From Scheffersomyces stipitis CBS 6054 (Eukaryota; Ascomycota; Pichiomycetes; Serinales; Debaryomycetaceae): 64,000 nt of DNA. Location: NCBI RefSeq assembly GCF_000209165.1, contig NC_009044.1, forward strand, positions 1,054,001 through 1,118,000, written 5' to 3'. Below, piece after piece: positions 42,601-51,072 of the stretch (within the stretch, counting starts at the first letter, position 1; each line of letters opens with the position of its first letter). The notes beneath the pieces are model-generated. The model made no database searches. It was not told where the DNA came from and saw nothing but the letters and a program-made list of their open reading frames with translations. Position numbers and translations under genes: made by a program.

Positions 42601-42776
42601 GATGCGTCGACAATGACATTGGCAGCATTGTCGGACGAGTCTGCAGCTGCGGTAGGCTGTTGAGTGGCTCCAGTCTGACTCTGGATCTGACTCTGTGGAG
42701 CTGGAGCAGCGTCCGCGGCTTCAGCCGTGCGGACAGGAGCCGACGAGGTGTCGGCAGCTACGGTATTATCAGACAT
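39696..42776 (-). CDS. TIF4631: Translation initiation factor eIF4G
   Basis: 1026 residues. A low-complexity Asn/Gln/Tyr/Ser-rich N terminus with RNA-binding character (about 85-230), a charged Glu/Lys/Ala coil (about 312-400), the eIF4E-binding motif YDPGFLI at 511-517 (consensus YxxxxL-hydrophobic), an RG/Ser-Arg-rich segment near 575-625, and the MIF4G HEAT domain from about 660 (VERKVKSLLNKLTLEMFAQI) to about 920, which binds eIF4A. eIF4G bridges cap-bound eIF4E, Pab1 and eIF4A. A 27-bp unit coding for EEIASADTT is tandemly duplicated (41434-41460, 41461-41487). Budding yeasts have one or two copies; I use the name of the main S. cerevisiae gene. Confidence 0.95.
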   Translation of the reverse strand: MSDNTVAADTSSAPVRTAEAADAAPAPQSQIQSQTGATQQPTAAADSSDNAANVIVDASTTAGDNSAANSDVPAAVSQSAAANSNSSSYHGNQNQNQYYNNNSNNPNYQGNSSGKHYNKNYQGNRQGSYSGSGSGPHTNRQHYGQGSGPHPRKYSNSNPSGNPQKLNHHNNNNQNNYYNAYQAQAQAAAANMYQYSYIPYGYQVLPNMPMTYSAMPPQQYVPVPHQLTPTPTKVKLTTKDGKPVDLEEKKKKTSSETPVSSPGASVASPVVSIKSPVVTSSSTSSDSGAKETTTTASAAIAPAKSASSNAAVEEFKRKIAERLAAKEKEKELQQKAEEEKEKAELQRVKKEQEAEEKAKQEAQAAEAADAAKIAADAEAEAIASQQESKIDSIETPEAEINAEEVVGAEPAESEPEPVSKEEDEIKDDTTEEIASADTTEEIASADTTATGEEGEEESEEPQEPESSFTISNFLTRLETAEVIEDPFTTKYPENIVAPDSSKKLESKKYRYDPGFLIQFRAVVQYPIDAEFKSQLEKVDISTNVSKKSGQSGSSRNLNKFGGNALPNRFNGQMQGRGQFNDGRQNSRNSSKRRGTSGSSREKSTRKGNQSKRGGRDFRDKTEEEPPKPAEDVKPLEQSANRWVPRSRQSKKETKVAEDGTEILEPEDVERKVKSLLNKLTLEMFAQITDDMLKIAFQSKWEKDAVTLRSIVSLTFAKACDEPYWSEMYAKFCAKMCTSIPAEVVDESITINDGHPSGGDLARRILITTCQTEYEKGWVDKLPTNEDGSPLEPEMMSDEYYAMAAAKRRGLGLVKFIGHLYNLNMLNDQVIFVCLRDQCKNTVDPSEDSLENLVQLVKTVGPKLDADERKRAILKIVFDKIDEILKNVKLSSRIMFMLMDLQDLRKSKWISTKADAGPKTIEEIHRDAEIKRMEDQRASNEKKQRRINEGRSNSSRGGSNWNNSGSSNFLNNMKFSAGRAPSNGPNNSNSSDQGLQRETSKRSESTHVNRFAALGDDEDNNDGENEE

Positions 42777-44139
42777 GCCTGCGGATGAATGATAATGACG
42801 GTTGGGAATGGGGAAAGGAAAAAAGGGCCAGGATCAAAAGTCGAATGGAAGAATGAAAAATATTTGAGACATGGTCAAAAAAAATTTTCCTGTAGAGTGC
42901 GAGGATCAAAATCAGTGAAAAATGCATAGTGTGTGGTGGGAATGTGAGACGTTGCGAGATTAGGTTAGGGAGGCTAGGGAGCACTGGCGAGAAGTGAGAC
43001 TGTTTGTGGAGAGCGCCTGCCCAGTTTCTTACTTCTGCGAAATCTAGCTTAGCGAGACAAGAAATGAACAGCCGTAGAAGTATCGTAAGGCGAAACTGTC
43101 CAGTCAAACATGGATAGGATACGGGAATAGTTAGAGGTAGACAGAACTGTGATACAGCATGATTGTGAGAACGTGAGAGTGCAAGATCGCATTCACTGAG
43201 TTGAGACGATAAAGCTAACTACATGGATACGTACTTTCAACTTAAAAGTATGTAACTACAGTTTGTATACTCAGAGAATCAATAGAGAACAATGTACCAT
43301 CCAGCGAACTAGACTACAAACATTATGTGAATATCAGCGGCATTGTATTTCATTCTAGTCGCTGAATGATTGTATCTTCGAAATGAAGATTCACATCTAT
43401 TAGTGTACATCTCTTGGCTGATTTCTTGTCTGCACATTCCCATCAGCCTCGCTATTTCCAATTTGTGCAGCGTTTTCTCTCTTTATCTCTCCCTAAGATC
43501 CCCATGGCTGAGCACTATCTAGCGACAACCTCTCCTCACTACAGTACGCACCAACAAACTATCACCCTCTATTATGTATTTACAAATAGGATACTTATCG
43601 GATACACACAAGAGTAGATATACTATCGACCAAGTATAATATAGATGGTCCACAGTACACGAAGATACTGTCTAGTACAGTGTCGTTCTAGCTGGAGCTG
43701 GATTTGGATCTAGCGCCTGACATCTATCTGTCAAAGTGGAGACACACCCGCTATCTATGTTCTCTGGACTCTTCTAGATATCCTTCCCAATGCTCCCCAC
43801 TTGAGTTGCGAATAACAGTTCCGCTCTATATCTCTATTACACTACTCATCGCTACACAAAATCAATGGTCATCTTTGAAGAGCTTCACCATTCAGTCCAT
43901 TTAGTAGAGGTTGTATTCATACAGGTCGCGGTTACAATGGAATTTGTTGGATTGCTGCTGGTTGCAATTGTGATTTCAACTGTTATACTCTTGTATCCAT
44001 TTTTATGGCGCTGGAAGTATACTGAATTTCACTGCGCTTCACAGAACACAATTTTTTTGTGGTGTTACAAAACACTAGTTGTCTACAAGCATGCCAATGA
44101 TTTACTTCACTGTTCTAACTATTATTCTTGACCAGAGTC
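42777..44139. other. 1.36-kb intergenic region upstream of TIF4631
   Basis: No convincing gene. A short plus-strand frame at 43937-44131 could encode 64 residues with one hydrophobic helix (FVGLLLVAIVISTVILLYPF), but it has no recognisable relative and I do not call it. Confidence 0.45.
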
Positions 44140-44481
44140 TCATTGACTATACATCCTGAATAAAGCATAGCCAAGCAAACCAAGAACTAGTGTTGTAAAC
44201 AGATATATAACCAACGAGTCCTTGTACGATTCAATCTGGAAACAATACATTATCACCTGGCCCTCAGTTGGGTCAGGAATGCCCTTCTCATCCTCTTTCT
44301 TCTCACAAAGTGCTTTATCCAAACCAAGACAGAAATCTTTCGTGCAAAGTCCACATCGATCGACTTTGGTCACTATTGACTTGTCATTGCAGCTGCAACG
44401 ACAATATTGTTGGAAAGCATTACATGTAGCAAGCAATGTTAGCACCATTAAGGTGAAATTGGTATAATTTGTGACTCTCAT
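44140..44481 (-). CDS. Small Cys-rich single-pass membrane protein
   Basis: 113 residues from the ATG at 44481. Signal peptide (NYTNFTLMVLTLLATCNAF), then a compact Cys-rich domain (YCRCSCNDKS, RCGLCTKDFCLG, ALCEKK, MYCFQ; nine Cys after the signal peptide), then a C-terminal membrane helix (SLVIYLFTTLVLGLLGYALF) and short tail. This predicts a type I protein with a disulfide-bonded luminal domain in the secretory route or cell surface. The frame is open upstream to 44682 but without another ATG at the head, so I use 44481. I do not recognise the family. Retrotransposon D begins 270 bp upstream, in its promoter. Confidence 0.75.
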   Translation of the reverse strand: MRVTNYTNFTLMVLTLLATCNAFQQYCRCSCNDKSIVTKVDRCGLCTKDFCLGLDKALCEKKEDEKGIPDPTEGQVIMYCFQIESYKDSLVIYLFTTLVLGLLGYALFRMYSQ

Positions 44482-44751
44482 ATGTAATGTTGTGATGCAA
44501 ATATTGGTAATCGTAATAGTAATAATACAAACAGAAGACTTGAAAGGTACCGTTCTGAATATGTATATAGGTCTTGAAATTGGTTCGATGTCAATAATGA
44601 TTGGATCGTTGGAATAGTAAGATTTAATGGACACCTGGAGTCTCGAAGTTAACGCTGAAACGATATCTACAACACCGCTCAAAGACTATACTCCAATTCC
44701 ATAACTGAGAGGCTAAAACCATAAAATGCCATAATGTAAAAGCTGAAGATT

Positions 44752-45036
44752 TGATGGAAAATAAGATACAGGATCTCTAATAATGGTTTCCGAGGTGACC
44801 AACCTCGGATTGGATCCGATAAATATCCGAAACAGAAATTCTACATTTCTTTTGTTGAATAACGCAACAAACTACAGAGATGAGATGAGGATGAAGAATA
44901 TATAAAGCCCAGAGGATTCCCTCTAGTTTAAACAGATTTTAAATAGTTCTTCAGTGATTAATATAACTCCATATCCATTAATCCATTTCTAAGTCCAAAA
45001 GGAAAACCGGCCTACCCATATACAGGTTTCCCGTCA
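44752..45036 (+). repeat. 5' LTR of element D
   Basis: 285 bp from TGATGG to CCGTCA. TATA-like ATATATAAAG at about 44898-44907. A CCGAGG/CCTCGG dyad lies near 44789-44807. Identical to 50597-50881. Confidence 0.95.
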
Positions 45037-45047
45037 GATTAGAAGTC
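45037..45047 (+). other. Primer binding site of element D (half tRNA-Arg UCU)
   Basis: GATTAGAAGTC directly follows the LTR. Its complement GACUUCUAAUC has the form of an anticodon stem-loop with anticodon UCU (loop CUUCUAA, closing GA/UC), so the primer is probably a tRNA-Arg cut in its anticodon loop. As I recall, Tca2/pCal of C. albicans uses the same kind of primer. Confidence 0.75.
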
Positions 45048-45079
45048 AAAATTGCAACCATTTTTAAGCCAACCCAAAA

Positions 45080-46285
45080 ATGTCCTCCACTTTAGCTGCT
45101 GAAGTTTACGACAAGTTCGAAAATGAATTCGTTGATTGTCAATCTCCAACTGAACCCAAGGCCTTGACTGATGAATCATTAGTCCCTGTCCTGAAGGGTG
45201 AGTTTGATAAAAAATTCAACGAAATCGACGAAAGGTTCAATGAGGTAAACAAAAACCTTACGAACTTAATTAACAAGCTTAATCTCGGAGAAGTTCCAAA
45301 CAAGGAACCAAAGGGTAAGGAAAAGGCTGATGCTACAAATGCTGGTAATGGATCAGAGTCCCAATCAGATTCGGAGTCATCGCTGGATTCTGACGAAGAC
45401 CTGCTGGAAAATATTAACACTCCTATATCCGAGACCCTTGAAAGAGGTAAGGGATATAGTACTTCGAATTCTAAAGAAGAAATTAGAAGGTCGGTATGGA
45501 GACTAATTGATAAATATGAAGACCAACTTCAAAAGTTGCCAGAATTGGATACAAGCCCTGAGACTATAGCCAAGTATAAGACCACACTCAAACGCGTCTA
45601 CACTCGGATTCCGCCATTAAAGGAGATCGTATTGAATGACTTTAACCTCAAATCAACCTCAAAAGATACGGTTTTTCTTGACGGTCATAGTACAGCCAAT
45701 AAGGTATACTTCTATAAATTAGTGGCCGAAAATATAGCAAGTATCCTAAGCGAAAACACAGCAACAGCTTTTGAAAACGAAGCTGGAAATGTTACATTGA
45801 AGAAAATCATCGGATACATCGAAACTCACGATGGTAATGATTGTTCAGCACAGATCATTGAATATATCAAGAAGTTTAAAAAGATCGAAAGACTCACCAA
45901 TACTTCAGATATTGAGAATCATCTTGTACGTATAACTTCCGTTACCGATCGTCAGATTACCCAGTTCTTAAAAACATTAAACTCCCGCGATGCTATTGCC
46001 TACTTCATATATGTCAACAACAGTAACGAATCAAATGTCAAAGCTTTAGGTAGACAACTAAATGAACAATACCAAGCTTTTAAAAATGATTCATCAAAGG
46101 TTGCAGCTCCACTCAGACATACATTTCTTAAAATGAGATCCGATTCAAATTTTATTGATATGCCTCTGAATTCGTCGGATAAACAACTTCAAAATAAGAA
46201 AAGTCATACACATGGATACAAAAAGAACCAAAATTACACTGAATCACAAAAGAACAGTGGAAATAAGAACTTCGCCAACAATTAA
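45080..46285 (+). CDS. Gag of element D
   Basis: 401 residues, ending at UAA (46283-46285). N-terminal coil-like region (KKFNEIDERFNEVNKNLTNL), an acidic Ser/Asp linker near 95-115, then a mostly helical body from about 125. The end is basic and Asn/Lys-rich (KNQNYTESQKNSGNKNFANN). No CCHC zinc knuckle is visible, unlike element A; the basic tail may bind RNA instead. It forms the virus-like particle. Readthrough of its stop would give Gag-Pol. Confidence 0.88.
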   Translation: MSSTLAAEVYDKFENEFVDCQSPTEPKALTDESLVPVLKGEFDKKFNEIDERFNEVNKNLTNLINKLNLGEVPNKEPKGKEKADATNAGNGSESQSDSESSLDSDEDLLENINTPISETLERGKGYSTSNSKEEIRRSVWRLIDKYEDQLQKLPELDTSPETIAKYKTTLKRVYTRIPPLKEIVLNDFNLKSTSKDTVFLDGHSTANKVYFYKLVAENIASILSENTATAFENEAGNVTLKKIIGYIETHDGNDCSAQIIEYIKKFKKIERLTNTSDIENHLVRITSVTDRQITQFLKTLNSRDAIAYFIYVNNSNESNVKALGRQLNEQYQAFKNDSSKVAAPLRHTFLKMRSDSNFIDMPLNSSDKQLQNKKSHTHGYKKNQNYTESQKNSGNKNFANN

Positions 46286-46307
46286 TGGTTTGGTGGTCAC
46301 CCAAATC
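46283..46307 (+). promoter_or_regulatory. Probable stop-codon readthrough site, gag/pol of element D
   Basis: UAA (46283-46285) is followed after one base by GGUUUGG (46287-46293), a 7-nt loop, and CCAAAUC (46301-46307). These pair over 7 bp with one G-U. Gag and pol are in the same phase, so suppression of one stop joins them. A stop with a structure just downstream is the arrangement in Tca2 and in murine leukaemia-type viruses, though spacing there is usually longer. Confidence 0.65.
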
Positions 46308-49300
46308 GTCAAATCTTTTACTTAGGTGACGAACCACTGCTGTCAAATGTACTATTTCTATACGATTCAGGTTGTTCAAGAACGTGTGTTAATTCCACAA
46401 AATTATTGCATGATATAACCTATGAGCCTAAAGGCCAAGGTACATCATTTCGTGTTGCTGACGGAAGAACCGTACGAGCTATTGCAAAAGGTACGCTTGA
46501 CATACATCTAGACCCAAAGGTATCTATCTCCAACGTTATGGTCGTCCCTGAAATCTCTTGTAATCTCATATCAGTTGGCCAACTACTTGAACAAGGATGG
46601 ACAACCGTGCTCACAGACGACGGAGCCTATATTGCCAATAGTGAACACATGCTCAAAGTTGCTAATAGAAAGAATAATCTTTTCATTTCTAAACTTTCTG
46701 CCAAAAATAATATCGAATCACTTCATTTTTTTGAAGAGGAATATTCCACAATACATAATATTCCTGCTGAAGTTGCCGAACTACACGGCCCCCAAGACTG
46801 GTTTTATCACCATCTACAATGCAGTCATATGGCAATTTCAAATTTACAATCCCTTGCAAAAATGGGATTTATTAAGGTAGTTGATACGGAAGAGAGTATC
46901 CGTAGGGTGAAAGAATGTCGCCTATGTCACGCCGTGAACATTAGACAAGCATCACATAACCACACCACCCAAAGACCTGCCACACGTCGGTTAGAAAGAG
47001 TTAGTAGTGACACGATGGGACCCTTCCTCATCGGCCACAAAAAATACTTTATCACTACACTCATTGATCATTTCTCCCGATTTACCGAACTTATCTTTAC
47101 ATCTCATAAGCAAGTCATGGATGATGTTCTCCTTCTCTTGCACATATGGAACAATAGATTTCCAGAAAGGATAGCGCATTTTAGAGCAGACAATGCCAAA
47201 GAACTACCTGACACCGAACTGCTTGCCAAACTTGGCATAAAACGAGATAAGATTGCTAGCTACTCTCCGGAATTGAATGGACTTGCTGAATCCCACAACC
47301 GTACGATCTTGCGAAATATATACAAGATTATCCTTCAATTTCCGAATTACACAGACAAGGTTCTTTGTCTTTTTGACCACATCATTGAATATGTGCTGTA
47401 CATTAAGAACCATACGCCCAACAAGGCTCTCAAAGGTAGGACTCCTTATGAAGTCTTTAATAAGCTCGATGCATACAGACCGACATATATTCAATTTGGC
47501 TTGGACGTGTCAGTTAAAGCATCTTCGCCAGAGGAATTTAAAAAATTGCATATTCCTCTACCCAATGCACCAGCTAATCCAAATAATAAGCAATACCCGA
47601 TGACATTCTTTGGTACTTTTATTGGTTTCTGCGAAGACAACTACACATATAAAATCCTCGTCAGTACGAAAAACTTCCCAGTTATTCAGACAGTAAATGT
47701 CAAGTTCATGAGTTCCATGGCACATATTAACTCATACTTCAAATCGCTTGATTTCTCTCAAATTCAGGAGGCGAACGAAGTTAAAGCGACCTTGAATGCC
47801 CAAGTCGCTGCTGCTCAATTTAAACTTAATCAAGAAGCCCATGACTATGATACTTTTGAATCCGTTCGACAGGAAAATGTACCTTCCACATCAGCGGGCA
47901 TCCACGAAAAATCAGCCGTGATGACCCGTGGTATTTCAGAAGCAAGGAGGGATCCGTCGCCCACGGATAATTGTTCAACTGATCCTCAACCCTCTTTCCT
48001 GATCTTAGCCAAGAAACATCCCGAAGTGTACACGAACGTTACTAACAAATTTCCTTGGATGACAAATCCTGAACATCCAAAACCTATTACTACTACAGAT
48101 AAGACTCATAGAGAGAGCACGAGCACTGCAATTAATTCGTCCACATTAGTGGGGGGGACAAACGTACGAATACCTACCCCAGTCAATAAACAGGTAGCTC
48201 CTGTATCCGGAGAGGATATCCAGAGAGATACTCCACTGGGCTATAAATCCGACTCAGGCATAACTTCTACTCAAAGAGAGCAGAAGGCTGATGAAACCAA
48301 ATATGAACTCATTAATGAAGATGCACCCGTTGCAACATTAAAAGAATCTCAAAATCCTGCCTCAAAGCAAATTATTGTTAAAGATCATAACAATAAAAGC
48401 GATAATGCAAATGATAAGCACATCCCAGCTGCAATTGAAATTACCGAACTCAATTCAGATACGAAATCGTCTAAAGACACTGGTAACGTCAAGACGAAAC
48501 ATGGCATTGTTCAACCGATTGACAATCAAGGGGAGAGCACAACTATCAAGAATGAGCCAGAGATGATTCAAGCACCTTCAAACAGAGACGTCCGAGCTTT
48601 GAAACGTCAAAGAATGCAAGAGGGACTCACACCAGAACCATCAGTTAAATTAAAGCGGTCACCCAATTTTACTCCGGAAAGTAAGACACTTAAAACAAGG
48701 ACAAAGACGCATCCGGGCCAAAAGAGCAGCGTCTATTCTGTATCAGCTAAAACTAAAACTGATACAGAAGGGGGCGACAATAAAAGACAGAGGAAAACAT
48801 CACCAGACTTCCTGAGTATAAGCACAATCAACCTTATGGCCAGTTTGATTGAGTCTAGATCAACTGACGTATGTACAAATATCGAAGGTGCACATTGCTT
48901 ATTCTCATTGATCGATCAAATTGAAGAAGACTCGGATGATTTACCAATCAATGTTATAAATGCTGTTATCGAAAACATTGATTACAACGATAAAAATTGG
49001 ATAGAATCCATGGATCGTGAAATAGACAAATTCATTAAATTGAACGTTTTTGAAGTCGTTGATATTCCGAAAGGCAGGAAAGCCATATCCACCAGATGGG
49101 TACATACATCTAAGGATGGAGGAATAAAAGGCGTTAAATACAAAAGCAGATGTGTCGTTAGAGGTTTTCTACAACAACCCGGCCGGGATTTCGATCCATC
49201 AAAAATATCATCCCCCGTTGTAGACCTATTGACCATCAGATTACTAGTTTCTATTGCCACCACTAACAATTATATTATCCACCAGCTCGATATTGAATCT

Positions 49301-50590
49301 GCGTATCTAAACGCGCCATTATCGAACAATGAGCCAATCTACATCCGTCCACCGAAAGGATACGAATTGCCAAAGAATAAATGCTGGTTGGTTAAAAAGG
49401 CAATATATGGTATGCGACAAAGTGGGTACGAATGGTACCACACATTACTCAAGGTTATTCAAAACTTCGGTTTTGAGGAATCATCATTCGCTTCAGGATT
49501 GTTCCACAAAAAGAACAAAGGTGACATAATCATCATTGCTGTTTATGTTGATGACTTATTCATGGTGTCATCAAGCGAAAGGATGCTTAAAGAATTCAAA
49601 CGAGACCTACAAAAGCATTTCGACATGAAGTACCTTGAAGAAATCAAGGAATACCTTGGGGTTAAATTTCATAAGACCGAGAACGGTTATATTATGTCCC
49701 AGACAGAATACTTACAAAATATTGTAAAGCAATTCAAACTTGAAGAATCATATGGAAAGTATATTCCAATGATCAAAGACAAGTCGAAGTACAATAATGC
49801 ATCCACCACTGTTAAAGATCACTTTATCGAGGACAATCCGATAAACAACCAAACATTATTGGATGCAAAAGGTAAAGAGCTATATCAAAAGGGAGTAGGA
49901 TTATTGCTTTGGGCAAATCGAAATACTCGTCCTGATATATCTTTTGCTGCCAATCAGTTGGGTAGCAAAGGTGCCAACCCAAATATAAATGATTTTCAGA
50001 AATTATTATACTGCATTCGTTACCTCAAGCTGAACATAGATTATGAATTAAAATATGAGAGCAACCAATCATCAAACAAGAAATTAGATTTTAACATAGT
50101 TGCTTACACAGATGCTTCCTTCGCTCCAGAGAAGGATAGAAGATCAATTACTGGAAATGCCATTTATCTCAACGGACATTTGGTTAGCTGGACCACTAAA
50201 CGTCAACATAACATTACTACAAGTTCTGCTAGTTGCGAATTGGTCGCTTTAAAGCTGACTGCAGAGACGTCGATCCGTATAAAGAACATCTTAAGAGAAC
50301 TTGGATTCATAGTGTCAAGCGTACAAATCTATGAAGATAATCAAGCTGTAATCGCCAATTGCAAAAACGAAAATATCTCCCATAGTAGGAGAATGGTGGA
50401 CATCGATATCAAATTGTTGAGACAATTGATTAAGGATAAAGAAATCCTACTTGACTATGTCAAGACATCAGTAAACACGGCTGACATGTTTACTAAAGCG
50501 CTATCTAGAGCGCAATTTATTACTCTTAGGGATCATCTAGTTTCCAATGTCAGAAACGCTTCTACATTTGATTCACGTACAAAGCGTTAA
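46286..50590 (+). CDS. Pol of element D (PR-INT-RT-RNase H), readthrough product
   Basis: 1434 sense codons in the gag phase after the UAA; the first internal ATG (46406) lies after the protease active site, so it is not the real start. Protease: FLYDSGCSRTCVN. Integrase: zinc region HHLQCSHM...CRLCHAV, catalytic SDTMGPF, RADNAKEL and SPELNGLAESHNR. A long, low-conservation linker (about 47800-48900) precedes RT with RWVHTSKDGG, HQLDIESAYLNAPL and YVDDLF. RNase H: AYTDASFAPEKD, SASCELVAL, YEDNQAVI and DIDIKLLRQLI. The order PR-INT-RT makes it Ty1/copia. No disabling change seen. Confidence 0.92.
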   Translation, partial: WFGGHPNRQIFYLGDEPLLSNVLFLYDSGCSRTCVNSTKLLHDITYEPKGQGTSFRVADGRTVRAIAKGTLDIHLDPKVSISNVMVVPEISCNLISVGQLLEQGWTTVLTDDGAYIANSEHMLKVANRKNNLFISKLSAKNNIESLHFFEEEYSTIHNIPAEVAELHGPQDWFYHHLQCSHMAISNLQSLAKMGFIKVVDTEESIRRVKECRLCHAVNIRQASHNHTTQRPATRRLERVSSDTMGPFLIGHKKYFITTLIDHFSRFTELIFTSHKQVMDDVLLLLHIWNNRFPERIAHFRADNAKELPDTELLAKLGIKRDKIASYSPELNGLAESHNRTILRNIYKIILQFPNYTDKVLCLFDHIIEYVLYIKNHTPNKALKGRTPYEVFNKLDAYRPTYIQFGLDVSVKASSPEEFKKLHIPLPNAPANPNNKQYPMTFFGTFIGFCEDNYTYKILVSTKNFPVIQTVNVKFMSSMAHINSYFKSLDFSQIQEANEVKATLNAQVAAAQFKLNQEAHDYDTFESVRQENVPSTSAGIHEKSAVMTRGISEARRDPSPTDNCSTDPQPSFLILAKKHPEVYTNVTNKFPWMTNPEHPKPITTTDKTHRESTSTAINSSTLVGGTNVRIPTPVNKQVAPVSGEDIQRDTPLGYKSDSGITSTQREQKADETKYELINEDAPVATLKESQNPASKQIIVKDHNNKSDNANDKHIPAAIEITELNSDTKSSKDTGNVKTKHGIVQPIDNQGESTTIKNEPEMIQAPSNRDVRALKRQRMQEGLTPEPSVKLKRSPNFTPESKTLKTRTKTHPGQKSSVYSVSAKTKTDTEGGDNKRQRKTSPDFLSISTINLMASLIESRSTDVCTNIEGAHCLFSLIDQIEEDSDDLPINVINAVIENIDYNDKNWIESMDREIDKFIKLNVFEVVDIPKGRKAISTRWVHTSKDGGIKGVKYKSRCVVRGFLQQPGRDFDPSKISSPVVDLLTIRLLVSIATTNNYIIHQLDIESAYLNAPLSNNEPIYIRPPKGYELPKNKCWLVKKAIYGMRQSGYEWYHTLLKVIQNFGFEESSFASGLFHKKNKGDIIIIAVYVDDLFMVSSSERMLKEFKRDLQKHFDMKYLEEIKEYLGVKFHKTENGYIMSQTEYLQNIVKQFKLEESYGKYIPMIKDKSKYNNASTTVKDHFIEDNPINNQTLLDAKGKELYQKGVGLLLWANRNTRPDISFAANQLGSKGANPNINDFQKLLYCIRYLKLNIDYELKYESNQSSNKKLDFNIVAYTDASFAPEKDRRSITGNAIYLNGHLVSWTTKRQHNITTSSASCELVALKLTAETSIRIKNILRELGFIVSSVQIYEDNQAVIANCKNENISHSRRMVDIDIKLLRQLIKDKEILLDYVKTSVNTADMFTKALSRAQFITLRDHLVSNVRNASTFDSRTKR

Positions 50591-50596
50591 GGGGAG
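50591..50596 (+). other. Polypurine tract of element D
   Basis: GGGGAG between the pol stop and the TG of the 3' LTR; plus-strand primer. Confidence 0.85.
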
Positions 50597-50881
50597 TGAT
50601 GGAAAATAAGATACAGGATCTCTAATAATGGTTTCCGAGGTGACCAACCTCGGATTGGATCCGATAAATATCCGAAACAGAAATTCTACATTTCTTTTGT
50701 TGAATAACGCAACAAACTACAGAGATGAGATGAGGATGAAGAATATATAAAGCCCAGAGGATTCCCTCTAGTTTAAACAGATTTTAAATAGTTCTTCAGT
50801 GATTAATATAACTCCATATCCATTAATCCATTTCTAAGTCCAAAAGGAAAACCGGCCTACCCATATACAGGTTTCCCGTCA
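50597..50881 (+). repeat. 3' LTR of element D
   Basis: 285 bp, no difference from the 5' LTR found. Followed by the AGATT target duplication and, 191 bp later, the RPT6 start codon. Confidence 0.95.
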
Positions 50882-50964
50882 AGATTGAAAAAACACGTGA
50901 TACAAGTACTACAATATGCAGTACTATTATTCAACACCAACATTGAAACTGTTTCCAGAGAGCG

Positions 50965-50974
50965 GGAGGCAAAA
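50965..50974 (+). promoter_or_regulatory. PACE-like proteasome promoter element of RPT6
   Basis: GGAGGCAAAA, 99 bp before the RPT6 ATG. It resembles the Rpn4 site (GGTGGCAAA in S. cerevisiae; a GAAGGCAAAA form is reported for C. albicans). A TATATATATAAAC box follows at about 51040. Rpn4 control is inferred. Confidence 0.6.
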
Positions 50975-51072
50975 TGAACACGACCAGTTCCATCAAGCCT
51001 TCATAGTTAGTACCAGATTTGGCTAAATAAACCTTTTTATATATATAAACGATATAAAAGAACAGAAGCAAA

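Larger units (their letters stand above)
44752..50881 (+). mobile_element. Element D: full-length Ty1/copia retrotransposon (Tca2-like)
   Basis: 6,130 bp. The 285-bp LTRs at both ends look identical, TG...CA, flanked by the 5-bp duplication AGATT (44747-44751, 50882-50886). Inside: primer site, gag (45080-46285), in-frame UAA, pol with PR-INT-RT-RNase H (46286-50590), and a GGGGAG polypurine tract directly before the right LTR. Gag and pol in one phase split by a stop, and a primer from inside a tRNA-Arg, both recall C. albicans Tca2/pCal, whose stop is UGA. Everything needed for movement appears intact; it is likely a recent insertion. Confidence 0.95.

Noticed and set aside
43937..44131. 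64-codon plus-strand frame with one hydrophobic helix
   Set aside because: No relative recognised, and convergent with a real gene within 10 bp; cannot be separated from chance.
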